Source: Haloarcula sebkhae | Lineage (GTDB): Archaea > Halobacteriota > Halobacteria > Halobacteriales > Haloarculaceae | Length of the DNA: 64,000 nt | Direction: 5' to 3' | Assembly: GCF_014647415.1 (NCBI RefSeq) | Contig: NZ_BMPD01000001.1 | Span: forward strand, 248,001 to 312,000 | Shown: positions 53,028-60,789 of the stretch, piece after piece | Layout: the number at the start of each line of letters is the position of its first letter | How positions within the stretch are numbered: the first letter of the stretch is position 1 | Position numbers and translations under genes: made by a program | The notes under the pieces: model-generated | What the model was told of the DNA's origin: nothing | The model's database searches: none | The model's input: only the letters and a program-made list of their open reading frames with translations

Positions 53028-53800
53028 GAACCACTGCGACGGGTCCACCGAGGGCCAACCTGTCTCACGCCGGGACGGCGTAGTGATTCACCACAGTCCG
53101 GCCGGTAGCGGGTGGCTAGTTCGCCACAGACGGTCAGTAATAGCCAAAGCCAGAGCTGTAACACCTGCCGGAGCATCAGTTGCGGCGTTCAATGGCGATG
53201 TATTCCCGGCTGGCGTGAACGAAGTGCAGTAGCGTCCTCCTGACGCTCAGCCTGTCGGCTGACACCATATAAAGAGCTGTATAACAAACATCGGATAACG
53301 CGGAAGACCGTATGCGAGCACGCTTCGTGCTCGTACTCTCCCGACGCCCACCGTTCCATGCTCCCCTGTACGGGACGGTTCCACGCCGGGTTTTGCCCAC
53401 CCGGCGTTGGTCCTTGGTACATCGGTCCGACAGTCCCAGTCCAATGTCGGATACGGGATCTGAAACTCGACATCGATGGGCGCGACGCTGGTGTCCGGCA
53501 ACACTGAATGGCACTTCCATCACGACGGTGTTACGGATGAACTGGACTGGCAGCGAGATCTTCACGACCTCGCGGCACGCTCAGTAGCATGTCAGACTCA
53601 GTATCATATTCTGACACGACTATGTCCGAAAACTGTCTGTATTCGTATGTATGCCGTCGTCAGAATAGTCAAATTTAGTATAATAATCAACCCACGAAAG
53701 CGACCTTCGCAATAGAATTTTGACCTGAATTTTGCTGCTTCAATCGTGTTCTACCGTCGTGAAAACACATATGTAGTCAGATATATCGGCGGAGCGGTGA
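53028..53800 (+). other. Intergenic region with a cluster of hairpins
   Basis: No full-length gene is supportable in these 773 bases. The part 53231-53407 carries five inverted repeats in a row (see the ncRNA entry). From about 53600 to 53780 the sequence is AT-rich and separates this patch from the convergent aldo/keto reductase. Several short frames in 53170-53720 look like decayed or non-coding sequence. Confidence 0.45.
53294..53430 (+). ncRNA. Candidate structured RNA with three strong hairpins
   Basis: A TATA-like CATATAAAG (53264-53272) is followed, 22-26 nt on, by a GC-rich non-coding stretch with three stems. These are 53313-53335 (about 10 bp, loop CTT), 53350-53379 (ACCGT/ACGGT with an inner CCC/GGG), and 53383-53407 (ACGCCGGGT/ACCCGGCGT, 9 bp, 7-nt loop). 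Two shorter stems (53231-53247 and 53248-53261) lie just before the TATA. No frame across it is protein-like. It might be an independent RNA or the remnant of an IS200/IS605-type element's guide RNA end. The strand could be the opposite. Confidence 0.3.
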
Positions 53801-54790
53801 CTACCAGCGGTGGTGGACGTCATCGAAGACGTACGCCTCGTAGATGTCACGCACCGCGCCGTGGACCTGATTCGAGAGGGGGGCCATCTCGCTGACTGCA
53901 GCGTTCGCTTGGACGTGCTCTGGATTGGTCGAGCCGGGGATGACAGTCGACACTGCGTCGTGGTCCAGGATCCAGCGCAGCGCCATCTGGGCCATCGTCA
54001 TCCGCTCGGGGACGTGCTCGCGGAGTTCGTCGACGGCATCGAAGCCTTCGTCGACCGGGAGGCCGGCGAAGGTCTCGCCGCGATCGAACGCCTCGCCCTC
54101 GATGTTGAAGTTCCGGTGGTCGTTCTCGGGGAACTCCATGTCCCGGGAGAGCTTCCCGGTCAGAAGCCCAGAGGCCAAGGGTACCCGGACGATGACGCCG
54201 ATGTCGCGACGCTTGGCCTCCTCGAAGAACCGCTCCGCGGGTCGCTGGCGGAACATGTTGAAGATTATCTGGACAGTCTCGACTTGCGGGTACTCGATAG
54301 CTTTCAGCGCTTCCTCGACGCGTTCGACGCTGACGCCGCAGTGATCGACTTTTCCCTCGTCTTTCAGCCGCGAGAGGGCGTCGAACGTCTCGGGCTGGTA
54401 GTAGGCGTCCGTCGGCGGGCAGTGTAGTTGCAGGAGTTCCAGCGAGTCGACCCCGAGGTACTCCCGCGAGCGGTCGACGTGGTCGGCAAGGTTGTCGTAG
54501 TTGTAGCGCTCGGCCGTGTGGGGGTCGAGCCGGCGGCCAGCCTTCGTCGCGACGGTCACCTCGTCGCGGACCCCGCGTTCGTCGAGCACTTCCGCGATGC
54601 GCTGTTCGCTGAAACCGTCGCCGTACACGTCGGCGGTGTCGATGAAGTCGACGCCGGCATCGAGCGCGGTCCGGACCGTTTCCCGACCCTCCTCCGCCGA
54701 GACGTCGCCCCAGTCACCACCGATGTTCCAGGTGCCAAGTCCGACATCCGTCACGTCATACCCTGTCGTCCCTAACTGTTGTCGGTTCAC
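53801..54790 (-). CDS. Aldo/keto reductase
   Basis: A 329-residue TIM-barrel oxidoreductase of the YajO/Tas-like group. Conserved parts are LGTTGYDVTDVGLGTWNIGG, DFIDTADVYGDGFSEQRIAE with the catalytic Asp and Tyr, VTVATKAGRRLDPHTAERYN with the catalytic Lys, and LLQLHCPPTDAYYQPETFDA with the His. The C-terminal cofactor site is VIPGSTNPEHVQANAAVSEM. It would reduce aldehydes or ketones with NADPH. The start is ATG 54790. It is a single gene, and the convergent side holds the hairpin patch. Confidence 0.9.
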   Translation of the reverse strand: MNRQQLGTTGYDVTDVGLGTWNIGGDWGDVSAEEGRETVRTALDAGVDFIDTADVYGDGFSEQRIAEVLDERGVRDEVTVATKAGRRLDPHTAERYNYDNLADHVDRSREYLGVDSLELLQLHCPPTDAYYQPETFDALSRLKDEGKVDHCGVSVERVEEALKAIEYPQVETVQIIFNMFRQRPAERFFEEAKRRDIGVIVRVPLASGLLTGKLSRDMEFPENDHRNFNIEGEAFDRGETFAGLPVDEGFDAVDELREHVPERMTMAQMALRWILDHDAVSTVIPGSTNPEHVQANAAVSEMAPLSNQVHGAVRDIYEAYVFDDVHHRW

Positions 54791-54908
54791 GGACGACCGT
54801 ACCGTCGGCGGTCACTTGGTGGCTGTGGTACGCGGCACCAGTCTAAAAAAGGGCAGTGTAGCCCGATAGCAGGCAGTCCGGTGGACGTGCCAGCGTGGAC
54901 GCCGGGGG

Positions 54909-55058
54909 CTACGTGAGCCACTTCGTCCGGCGGATGTCGTACGCACCGCAGTCCGGACACGAGTGGTACTGAACGTCGAACGACGCCTGGCACACCACAC
55001 AGGTGTATCGGCGTCTCGGTTCCTCCCCAGGGGACGCAGCGTTATCGAACAATCCCAT
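54909..55058 (-). CDS. Zinc-finger microprotein (49 residues)
   Basis: A 50-codon frame begins at ATG 55058: MGLFDNAASPGEEPRRRYTC then VVCQASFDVQYHSC, PDCGAYDIRRTKWLT. Two CxxC knuckles (CVVC and CPDCG) spaced 12 residues apart form a zinc-ribbon. Very small CPxCG-type proteins are frequent in haloarchaea and some affect stress or swarming (established for the group). The frame is uninterrupted and typical in length for this group. No clear promoter was identified. The function of this one is unknown. Confidence 0.65.
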   Translation of the reverse strand: MGLFDNAASPGEEPRRRYTCVVCQASFDVQYHSCPDCGAYDIRRTKWLT

Positions 55059-55280
55059 CGACGACCACACACCACCTTTGCAGTACGAGAGTAAAAACAG
55101 GGTAGATTGTTCACACCCTTCACAACAGTGGCGTCCGGCGATTGTGATTATGGGGGAGGGTAGTGGCAGCCAATGACTGGCGACACAAAAGTGAGATTTA
55201 CTGTCTCTTGCAGTGAGGGAATTACGCTCTCAGCAGAGGCGTGGGACCGACCCCGCCCTGAACAGAGCGTCGTGACCGCG

Positions 55281-55290
55281 GATTTTAATG
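55281..55290 (+). promoter_or_regulatory. TATA box of the aminotransferase gene
   Basis: GATTTTAATG is centred about 29 nt above ATG 55315, near the leaderless spacing. It decides that start against an ATG at 55288 inside the element. Confidence 0.45.
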
Positions 55291-55314
55291 CCCAGTCACC
55301 GGGTAACAGACGAT

Positions 55315-56496
<1,182 letters not shown>

Positions 56497-56732
56497 CGCC
56501 AAGCCGACACCGGCAGTTCGATTCGAGATTCTGCCGGGTTCATCTTCGACAGCTCTCGCGATCCCATCGCTTGTTACTTTGTTTCAAGCGCCGTGGCATC
56601 TACTGCTTCGAGCGCGTCCCAGCGGTACGATCCATGCCGTCCGGTCGGTCGACGTGGTCTGCCACACCGGTTTTCTTACCCCGTGAGAATTTGTGACATG
56701 GTTTAATTCAATTGAGGTAACATTTCTGTGTG

Positions 56733-57129
56733 ATGTACAGTGTACTCATACCCGTCGACAGGGACGAGGCGCGCGTCCAATCAATCGACATACGTTTCAC
56801 AGCTCCCGGATGCCACTGAAACCGTCGAGGCGACAGTGCTCTGCGTGATGCCGCCCGACGAATTCGCCGATGCCGACGAGGTGGCGTTCGGTGACATAGA
56901 CGCCGCCGTTCAGGCAGCCGATCAACTGAAAGAAGCCGGCGTCTCCGTAACTCGAATGGTTGATGACGGCGGCGTTGCGCAACAGATCGTCCGTACCGCG
57001 ACTGAACTGGACAGTGATGAGATCGTTGTCGGCGGACGCAAGCGGTCGGGGATCGCGAACGTCCTCCTCGGGAGCACCACGCAGGACATCATGCTCGCTG
57101 CCGAACGCCTGGTTACGCTCACCGGCTGA
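56733..57129 (+). pseudogene. Universal stress protein gene with a frameshift
   Basis: ATG 56733 opens MYSVLIPVDRDEARVQS, the exact first beta strand of a UspA-domain protein. The frame then needs a +1 shift at about 56784-56786 to continue as STYVSQLPDATETVEATVLC and on to the stop at 57127-57129. The rest is a normal Usp end, with the nucleotide-binding GGRKRSGIANVLLGSTTQDI. In the unshifted frame the second part has only a GTG start at 56740 and loses the first strand. One base gained or two lost would explain it. It could be a pseudogene, a programmed shift or an assembly error. The full-length ancestor would be about 131 residues. Confidence 0.75.
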
Positions 57130-57282
57130 CCGCCTCCAGTGGGCCGGATGGGGCAGGGTCGAAAGGCAAGTCTGTCCTCCACGACGTGGGGTATTCTCCT
57201 GCCTATACCTCTTGCTAGTGTTAAACTGGGAAGTAACGCGCAAGTTAAAGTAGATACTGACGGACGCATTTAGTATCGTAAT

Positions 57283-57744
57283 ATGAATGCAGATGACTAT
57301 ATGAAAAATAATGAGTCGCGTCTGGCATCCGCAGAGGTTGATCAGACAACGCCAACTCCCCCGTTAACAGGCACGGGCAAACTCGTTTGCACGGATTCTC
57401 GATTGGTCTTTGACACGGCCAAGTCAATCACAGATATTCGAGTGGACAGTATTTCCGAGATCGATTACTCCCCACCGCCATACCTCAATAGAGCGACAGT
57501 TGCTGGGCTATTGGGAATCGTTTTCTCAGGGATTCTCTGGCTTCTATTGTCAGTTATATTGCCAAGCGGTCAGGCCATCGCTCTTATCATCTTCATGTTG
57601 GGAGCCATCTCAATATTCGCTGGACTCCTAATGGCGAAGGCAACACTCGTCATTAAAACCAATTCCTCAAAGTATCGCTTTCGTGGGAATGAGACAGAAC
57701 TCTCAAAGCTACCTCACGCGATTCGAGGTGCAGACCGGAGCTAA
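57283..57744 (+). CDS. Two-TM membrane protein with a PH-like N-terminal part, unknown
   Basis: A 153-residue protein with a polar N terminus, a beta-rich segment (GTGKLVCTDSRLVFDTAKSI and ITDIRVDSISEIDYS) reminiscent of short PH-like/bPH domains, then two hydrophobic helices (TVAGLLGIVFSGILWLLLSV and AIALIIFMLGAISIFAGLLM), and a basic tail. Codon and base use are less GC-rich and less acidic than the neighbours, which hints at recent transfer. It stands between the broken stress gene and the accessory patch before tRNA-Tyr. No function can be assigned. Confidence 0.6.
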   Translation: MNADDYMKNNESRLASAEVDQTTPTPPLTGTGKLVCTDSRLVFDTAKSITDIRVDSISEIDYSPPPYLNRATVAGLLGIVFSGILWLLLSVILPSGQAIALIIFMLGAISIFAGLLMAKATLVIKTNSSKYRFRGNETELSKLPHAIRGADRS

Positions 57745-58073
57745 AACACCGACTCAATAATTTGCCTGAGTTCGCTTTTATGTACGTTCGGCTCTGTTGA
57801 AGTCCTCATCGGGTTATAACTCATGACCCGGCCGTGGTCAATACAGGGGGTGTAGCTACCAAAACGATCGAATATTGTCTATCACATATCATATAAACCC
57901 CTGATAAAGCTTCTTATGGAGTCAAAAACATGGAATGCTCCAACTCCCAATCTGCTTAGGTCCGTTGCCGCGGCTCTCGCATTGCTGTTATAGAGGTGTG
58001 ACTACGGCTCTATTACAATATCTGATACTGAGAGCCATACAAATTTGTACAATTGCCAGTTACTCAGGCGTAG
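57745..58073 (+). other. Low-GC intergenic region with promoter-like elements
   Basis: No gene of normal length is seen. A good TATA box (CATATAAACC near 57889-57898) lies about 23 nt above ATG 57916, which opens a 25-codon frame, MESKTWNAPTPNLLRSVAAA and five more residues. This may be a micro-ORF or the stump of a lost gene. A second element, the palindrome at 58038-58049, belongs to the V4R gene. A sequence GGCTCTGTTGAAG near 57790 looks IS-end-like but has no partner. Confidence 0.4.
58038..58049 (+). promoter_or_regulatory. Palindromic TATA/operator element TACAAATTTGTA
   Basis: A perfect 12-bp palindrome whose AAATTT core is centred about 30 nt above ATG 58074, at or near the expected TATA position. 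It could be both core promoter and operator for the V4R gene. No TATA box of the usual TTTAWA form is nearer. Confidence 0.4.
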
Positions 58074-58682
58074 ATGCAGGCATCAGACTTCGACTTAGAG
58101 AGCGACCTAACCTACGGGTCGCAGCAGGGCGTGAACGTGTTCAAGAACAACCGGATGGTATCATTCAACGCCGATGCTATCGGGCTCCTCCGGCAACAGC
58201 TCATCGACTCGATGGGGATTGAGGAAGCCCGAGAGCAACTCCTCCGATTCGGCTTTCAGTCAGGGTACGCCGATTTCCTGCAGATGCAGGCGAGCTATGA
58301 CTGGGAGACTCCCGGAGATCTATTGGAGGTTGGTCCTGCACTCCACACCCAGGAAGGAATCGTCGCTGTCGAGCCACTCGAAATGGAATACGACCGCGAG
58401 GCTGGCGACTTTTATTTCAGGGGCCTCTGGCACAACTCGTACGAAGCACAGCAGCATCTCATACATAACGGAGAGAGCAACCACCCGGTCTGCTGGAGTC
58501 TCATGGGGTATGGCTCGGCGTGGTGTAGCGGGTTCATGGGGACGCCAGTTCTAGAGATGGAGTCACGCTGTGTTGGTATGGGCGACGACGTCTGCGAGTG
58601 GGTTATCAAACCGCTTGACGAGTGGGGTGAGGAAGCCGACCCGTACATTGAGGCACTTGAAGACTTCTACGAGGAGGTATAA
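58074..58682 (+). CDS. Stand-alone XylR_N/V4R zinc-site ligand-binding protein
   Basis: A 202-residue protein matching the sensory part of phenol/toluene regulators such as DmpR and MopR, but without AAA+ or HTH domains. The N-terminal XylR_N region has FNADAIGLLRQQLIDSMGIE and LLRFGFQSGYADFLQMQASY. The V4R part has GLWHNSYEAQQHLIHNGESN then HPVCWSLMGYGSAWCSGFMG and PVLEMESRCVGMGDDVCEWV. The Cys in PVCW, the second Glu of EMES, the Cys two residues further and the Cys in DVCEW have spacings 23, 3 and 8, the spacing I recall for the MopR zinc site. It probably binds a small aromatic or lipid-like ligand. A 63-residue gene follows after 2 bp. Confidence 0.78.
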   Translation: MQASDFDLESDLTYGSQQGVNVFKNNRMVSFNADAIGLLRQQLIDSMGIEEAREQLLRFGFQSGYADFLQMQASYDWETPGDLLEVGPALHTQEGIVAVEPLEMEYDREAGDFYFRGLWHNSYEAQQHLIHNGESNHPVCWSLMGYGSAWCSGFMGTPVLEMESRCVGMGDDVCEWVIKPLDEWGEEADPYIEALEDFYEEV

Positions 58683-58684
58683 AT

Positions 58685-58876
58685 ATGGGAGAAAAACTCA
58701 TGGAATACTATAGCCTTGTTGAGGAAGAAGAAGGCTTCTCCGGCAAGATCGAGCTGGCCAAGGAAACGAATCTTCCGGGAACGAAGGCATCAACAGCACC
58801 GGATTCACAGGAGAACCTCCAGATGTTCCGAGAGGCGATTGAGGACATCCTTGGTGAGGAACCACCTCAGTTGTAG
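58685..58876 (+). CDS. 63-residue partner of the V4R protein, unknown
   Basis: The start is 2 bp after the V4R stop, so both are certainly in one transcript. The product MGEKLMEYYSLVEEEEGFSG, KIELAKETNLPGTKASTAPD, SQENLQMFREAIEDILGEEP looks like two helices with a loop between, acidic overall. It has no Cys, TM or DNA-binding motif. I do not recognise a family, though the phrasing NLPGTKAxxAPDSxENxxxF suggests a conserved motif of a compact domain. It may be the output or stabilising partner of the sensor. Confidence that it is a true gene is fair, from its coupling and acidic composition. Confidence 0.6.
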   Translation: MGEKLMEYYSLVEEEEGFSGKIELAKETNLPGTKASTAPDSQENLQMFREAIEDILGEEPPQL

Positions 58877-58896
58877 CCGATAGACAGTCATAATCT

Positions 58897-59004
58897 CTAC
58901 TGCAAGTATTTCGGGCCCACAGCCTCGTACACCTCTTGCTCGGCGTCAGTCAGCGGCGACAGGTCCGGCTCGAAGTTGAAGGGTGACGACTGCGGACTCA
59001 CCAC
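58897..59004 (-). CDS. Possible 35-residue ORF (minus strand)
   Basis: A GTG at 59004 opens MVSPQSSPFNFEPDLSPLTD and AEQEVYEAVGPKYLQ, acidic and protein-like, with its start overlapping the end of the next minus-strand gene. A GTG at 59001 is equally possible. The composition is typical of halophilic proteins, but the length makes the call weak. It may be the end of a decayed gene. Confidence 0.35.
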   Translation of the reverse strand: MVSPQSSPFNFEPDLSPLTDAEQEVYEAVGPKYLQ

Positions 59005-59234
59005 CACTCACTCCCGAAACACTCCGGATTTTCACAGAGCTTGTAGTGCGGATACGCTGCAACCGGAACGTCCGTGAAGTCGGCGTCAGACCGATAGTCT
59101 GATTCGACACACGCAGGTTTCGGTTCGTCCGCATCGGGGTCCGGTCGGTGAAGGGTGTCCGCGTACTGGGACCGATTTCGCACGGCCGTCTCCGGCACGT
59201 CGAGGCCGTCTGCATCGGGGTGGGAACGGCTCAC
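58998..59234 (-). CDS. Small Cys-containing protein of mobile-element type, unknown
   Basis: A 78-residue acidic protein starting at GTG 59234: MSRSHPDADGLDVPETAVRN, then RSQYADTLHRPDPDADEPKP and the end DVPVAAYPHYKLCENPECFG with SEWW. The final CxxxxC knuckle and Asp/Pro-rich body recall small proteins often found on haloarchaeal proviruses and plasmids (by memory, not by search). A GTG at 59243 is an alternative start. It points away from the tRNA-Tyr 3' end, 174 bp from it, consistent with a remnant of an integrated element. Confidence 0.5.
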   Translation of the reverse strand: MSRSHPDADGLDVPETAVRNRSQYADTLHRPDPDADEPKPACVESDYRSDADFTDVPVAAYPHYKLCENPECFGSEWW

Positions 59235-59407
59235 GCCGACCACTCCTCTCAGCTATGAAATTCGCGAGAAGGCGGCGACCCCCAACTGGGATCAAGCTCC
59301 ACCTTGGATTTTCCCGTCACTCGGGGGAAGTGAATCCAGCAATAGAGGCATTCTACACCACGTAAACGTGGCGTACGCTATCAGCCATAGTTCGGCTGAA
59401 AACCAAG

Positions 59408-59481
59408 TCCGCCCTCCCCGATTTGAACGGGGGACAAGTCGATCTACAGTCGACTGCTCTACCAGTCTGAGCTAAGGGCGG
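59408..59481 (-). tRNA. tRNA-Tyr (anticodon GUA)
   Basis: The minus strand folds into a complete cloverleaf. The acceptor stem CCGCCCT pairs with AGGGCGG, followed by discriminator A. The D arm is GCTC/GAGC, the anticodon stem GTCGA/TCGAC around CTGTAGA (anticodon GTA), and the T arm CCCCG-TTCAAAT-CGGGG. C1:G72 is the archaeal identity pair for tyrosine. No intron is seen and CCA is not encoded. The downstream side (below 59408) holds the low-GC small genes, the usual side for integration into a tRNA 3' end. Confidence 0.97.
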
Positions 59482-59746
59482 TCGACACCCGAAAATACCC
59501 TGCCGTCCGGACTTAAGGGTTGTTATTCGTGGAGGGTTCGCCGAACGGTCACACGACGCGGAGTGACACACCGACCGGCGTCTGACACGTCTGACCCGTT
59601 CTCCGCTGCTCTGATAGCGGATCGAAACGGTCTATCAACGGTGTCCGACCGAACAGAGATGTATCGCGTCATGCCGGTAGCTGACGGGCGTCAGACAGCG
59701 CGGGAAGATTAAAATACCAGCCTGTATAATACCTTCATCGAGCCCG

Positions 59747-60373
59747 ATGAGTAAAATAACGTTCCGTGCTGACGATGACCTCATCGACCAACTCGAGGCG
59801 TTCGACGCCTCGAAGAGCGAGGTCATGCGCGAAGCGCTCCGGGAGTACCTCGGAGACGCGTCACCGTCAGCGTCGGAACCATCGTCGTCGGCGTCAGAGT
59901 CAGTGACCGACGCCGAGACAATCGACGAACTCATCGAAGAACGCGTCGACAGCATCATCGCCGACCGACTGCAGACGCAACGCCCACCTTCGCAGCCGCA
60001 GGATGTCAACGTAAACATCTCGTTAGACGGCGTAAGCGCAGGGGCAGCGGGCGCCGAAACCGAACGACGGCGCACCGCTGACCGAGGTGCAAGTACCGAG
60101 AGCGGGCGGTCCCACGACGAAAGTCAAACGTCTGATACGAGCGGGCGTAAGACAGAGCCGGAAACCCGGGACAGAACCGAGGTGGAAGAACGTAAGACGT
60201 GCGCTCAATGTGGTGAAAACCTGGGTTCTGACCACGTTTACTGCCCGAACTGCGGTGAGAAGGCATCCCGCCGGGTGTTCTGTGATTGCGGTGATGAGCT
60301 CCGATCGGACTGGGGATTCTGCCCGGGTTGTGGCAGACGAACGCCCGCAGCGGATGTACTTGATCAGACCTGA
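59747..60373 (+). CDS. cdrL: CdrL-type RHH regulator with C-terminal zinc ribbons
   Basis: A 208-residue regulator. Residues 1-45 are a ribbon-helix-helix domain (MSKITFRADDDLIDQLEAFD then ASKSEVMREALREYLG). A Ser-rich linker and an acidic helix (ETIDELIEERVDSIIADRLQ) follow, then a long disordered segment. Two zinc ribbons close it, CAQCGENLGSDHVYCPNCGE and FCDCGDELRSDWGFCPGCGR. CdrL is the long partner of CdrS in the haloarchaeal cell-division regulatory locus, and it controls the cdrS-ftsZ2 promoter (established for the family). It is 237 bp ahead of cdrS. TATA-like GATTAAAATA (59707-59716) gives a short leader. Confidence 0.88.
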   Translation: MSKITFRADDDLIDQLEAFDASKSEVMREALREYLGDASPSASEPSSSASESVTDAETIDELIEERVDSIIADRLQTQRPPSQPQDVNVNISLDGVSAGAAGAETERRRTADRGASTESGRSHDESQTSDTSGRKTEPETRDRTEVEERKTCAQCGENLGSDHVYCPNCGEKASRRVFCDCGDELRSDWGFCPGCGRRTPAADVLDQT

Positions 60374-60610
60374 ACTATCGTTTGCAGGCGTTACACGCCC
60401 TCAAACGCCGTAAACGGGAAAGTGTATGACACTGCCCGTAAGTTTTAATACATCAGGGTCAGTGGTTTATTCTGCGTAAGACGGTCGTCTTACACAGCGG
60501 CGAACGCGAGGGGATGCCGCCCTCGTACTGCGGTTTCGCTGTGTAAACACTCGTGCGGGGCGTAAACGGATCCCGTCCGGGCCGTCTTACCCAAGGGGAA
60601 ACTACCAAAC
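60374..60610 (+). promoter_or_regulatory. Repeat- and hairpin-rich control region of cdrS-ftsZ2
   Basis: These 237 bp hold at least six copies of GTAARAC in either orientation: 60410-60415, 60476-60482, 60487-60493 (reverse), 60543-60548, 60562-60567 and 60584-60590 (reverse). TAAGACG-GT-CGTCTTA (60477-60492) is a near-perfect palindrome. TTACACAGCG (60490-60499) and CGCTGTGTAA (60537-60546) form a 10-bp stem around an inner CGAGGG/CCCTCG stem. TATA-like TTTTAATAC (60443-60451) would start a leader of about 140 nt. RHH proteins such as CdrL or CdrS are the expected binders (inference). Confidence 0.6.
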
Positions 60611-60787
60611 ATGGAGCGTGTGACACTACGGATTCCGAAGCAGCAGATTGAAGAGGTCGAACAGATGGTCGAGACGGGCGAGTACCCCAATCGGAGCGAA
60701 GCGATTCGCTCGGCGGTTCGGGAAATGCTCGCCGAGGAAGGCTCCGAACAGGCCTCCGAAAAGAAGCGGTCCTGGGCCAAGGTGTAA
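60611..60787 (+). CDS. cdrS: CdrS, short RHH cell-division regulator
   Basis: A 58-residue RHH protein, [58 protein letters not shown]. The first strand (RVTLRIPKQ) would bind the DNA groove and the two helices follow. CdrS activates ftsZ2 and other division genes in haloarchaea and is encoded just ahead of it (established). Its stop is 2 bp from the ftsZ2 ATG, so the genes form one operon. The end of cdrS (AAGGTG) serves as the ribosome-binding site of ftsZ2. Confidence 0.92.
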   Translation: MERVTLRIPKQQIEEVEQMVETGEYPNRSEAIRSAVREMLAEEGSEQASEKKRSWAKV

Positions 60788-60789
60788 CG

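Noticed and set aside
53176-53565. Minus-strand frame of 129 codons in the hairpin patch
   Set aside because: It runs straight through all the hairpins and has a basic, non-halophilic composition. I treat the stretch as non-coding or decayed.
57780-57810. GGCTCTGTTGAAG as a possible IS6-type terminal repeat
   Set aside because: No matching inverted copy or transposase was found nearby. A similar sequence near 58006 is in direct orientation and imperfect.
59408-59481. CRISPR or other repeat arrays near the tRNA
   Set aside because: No regularly spaced repeats of 24-40 bp were seen here or elsewhere in the window.
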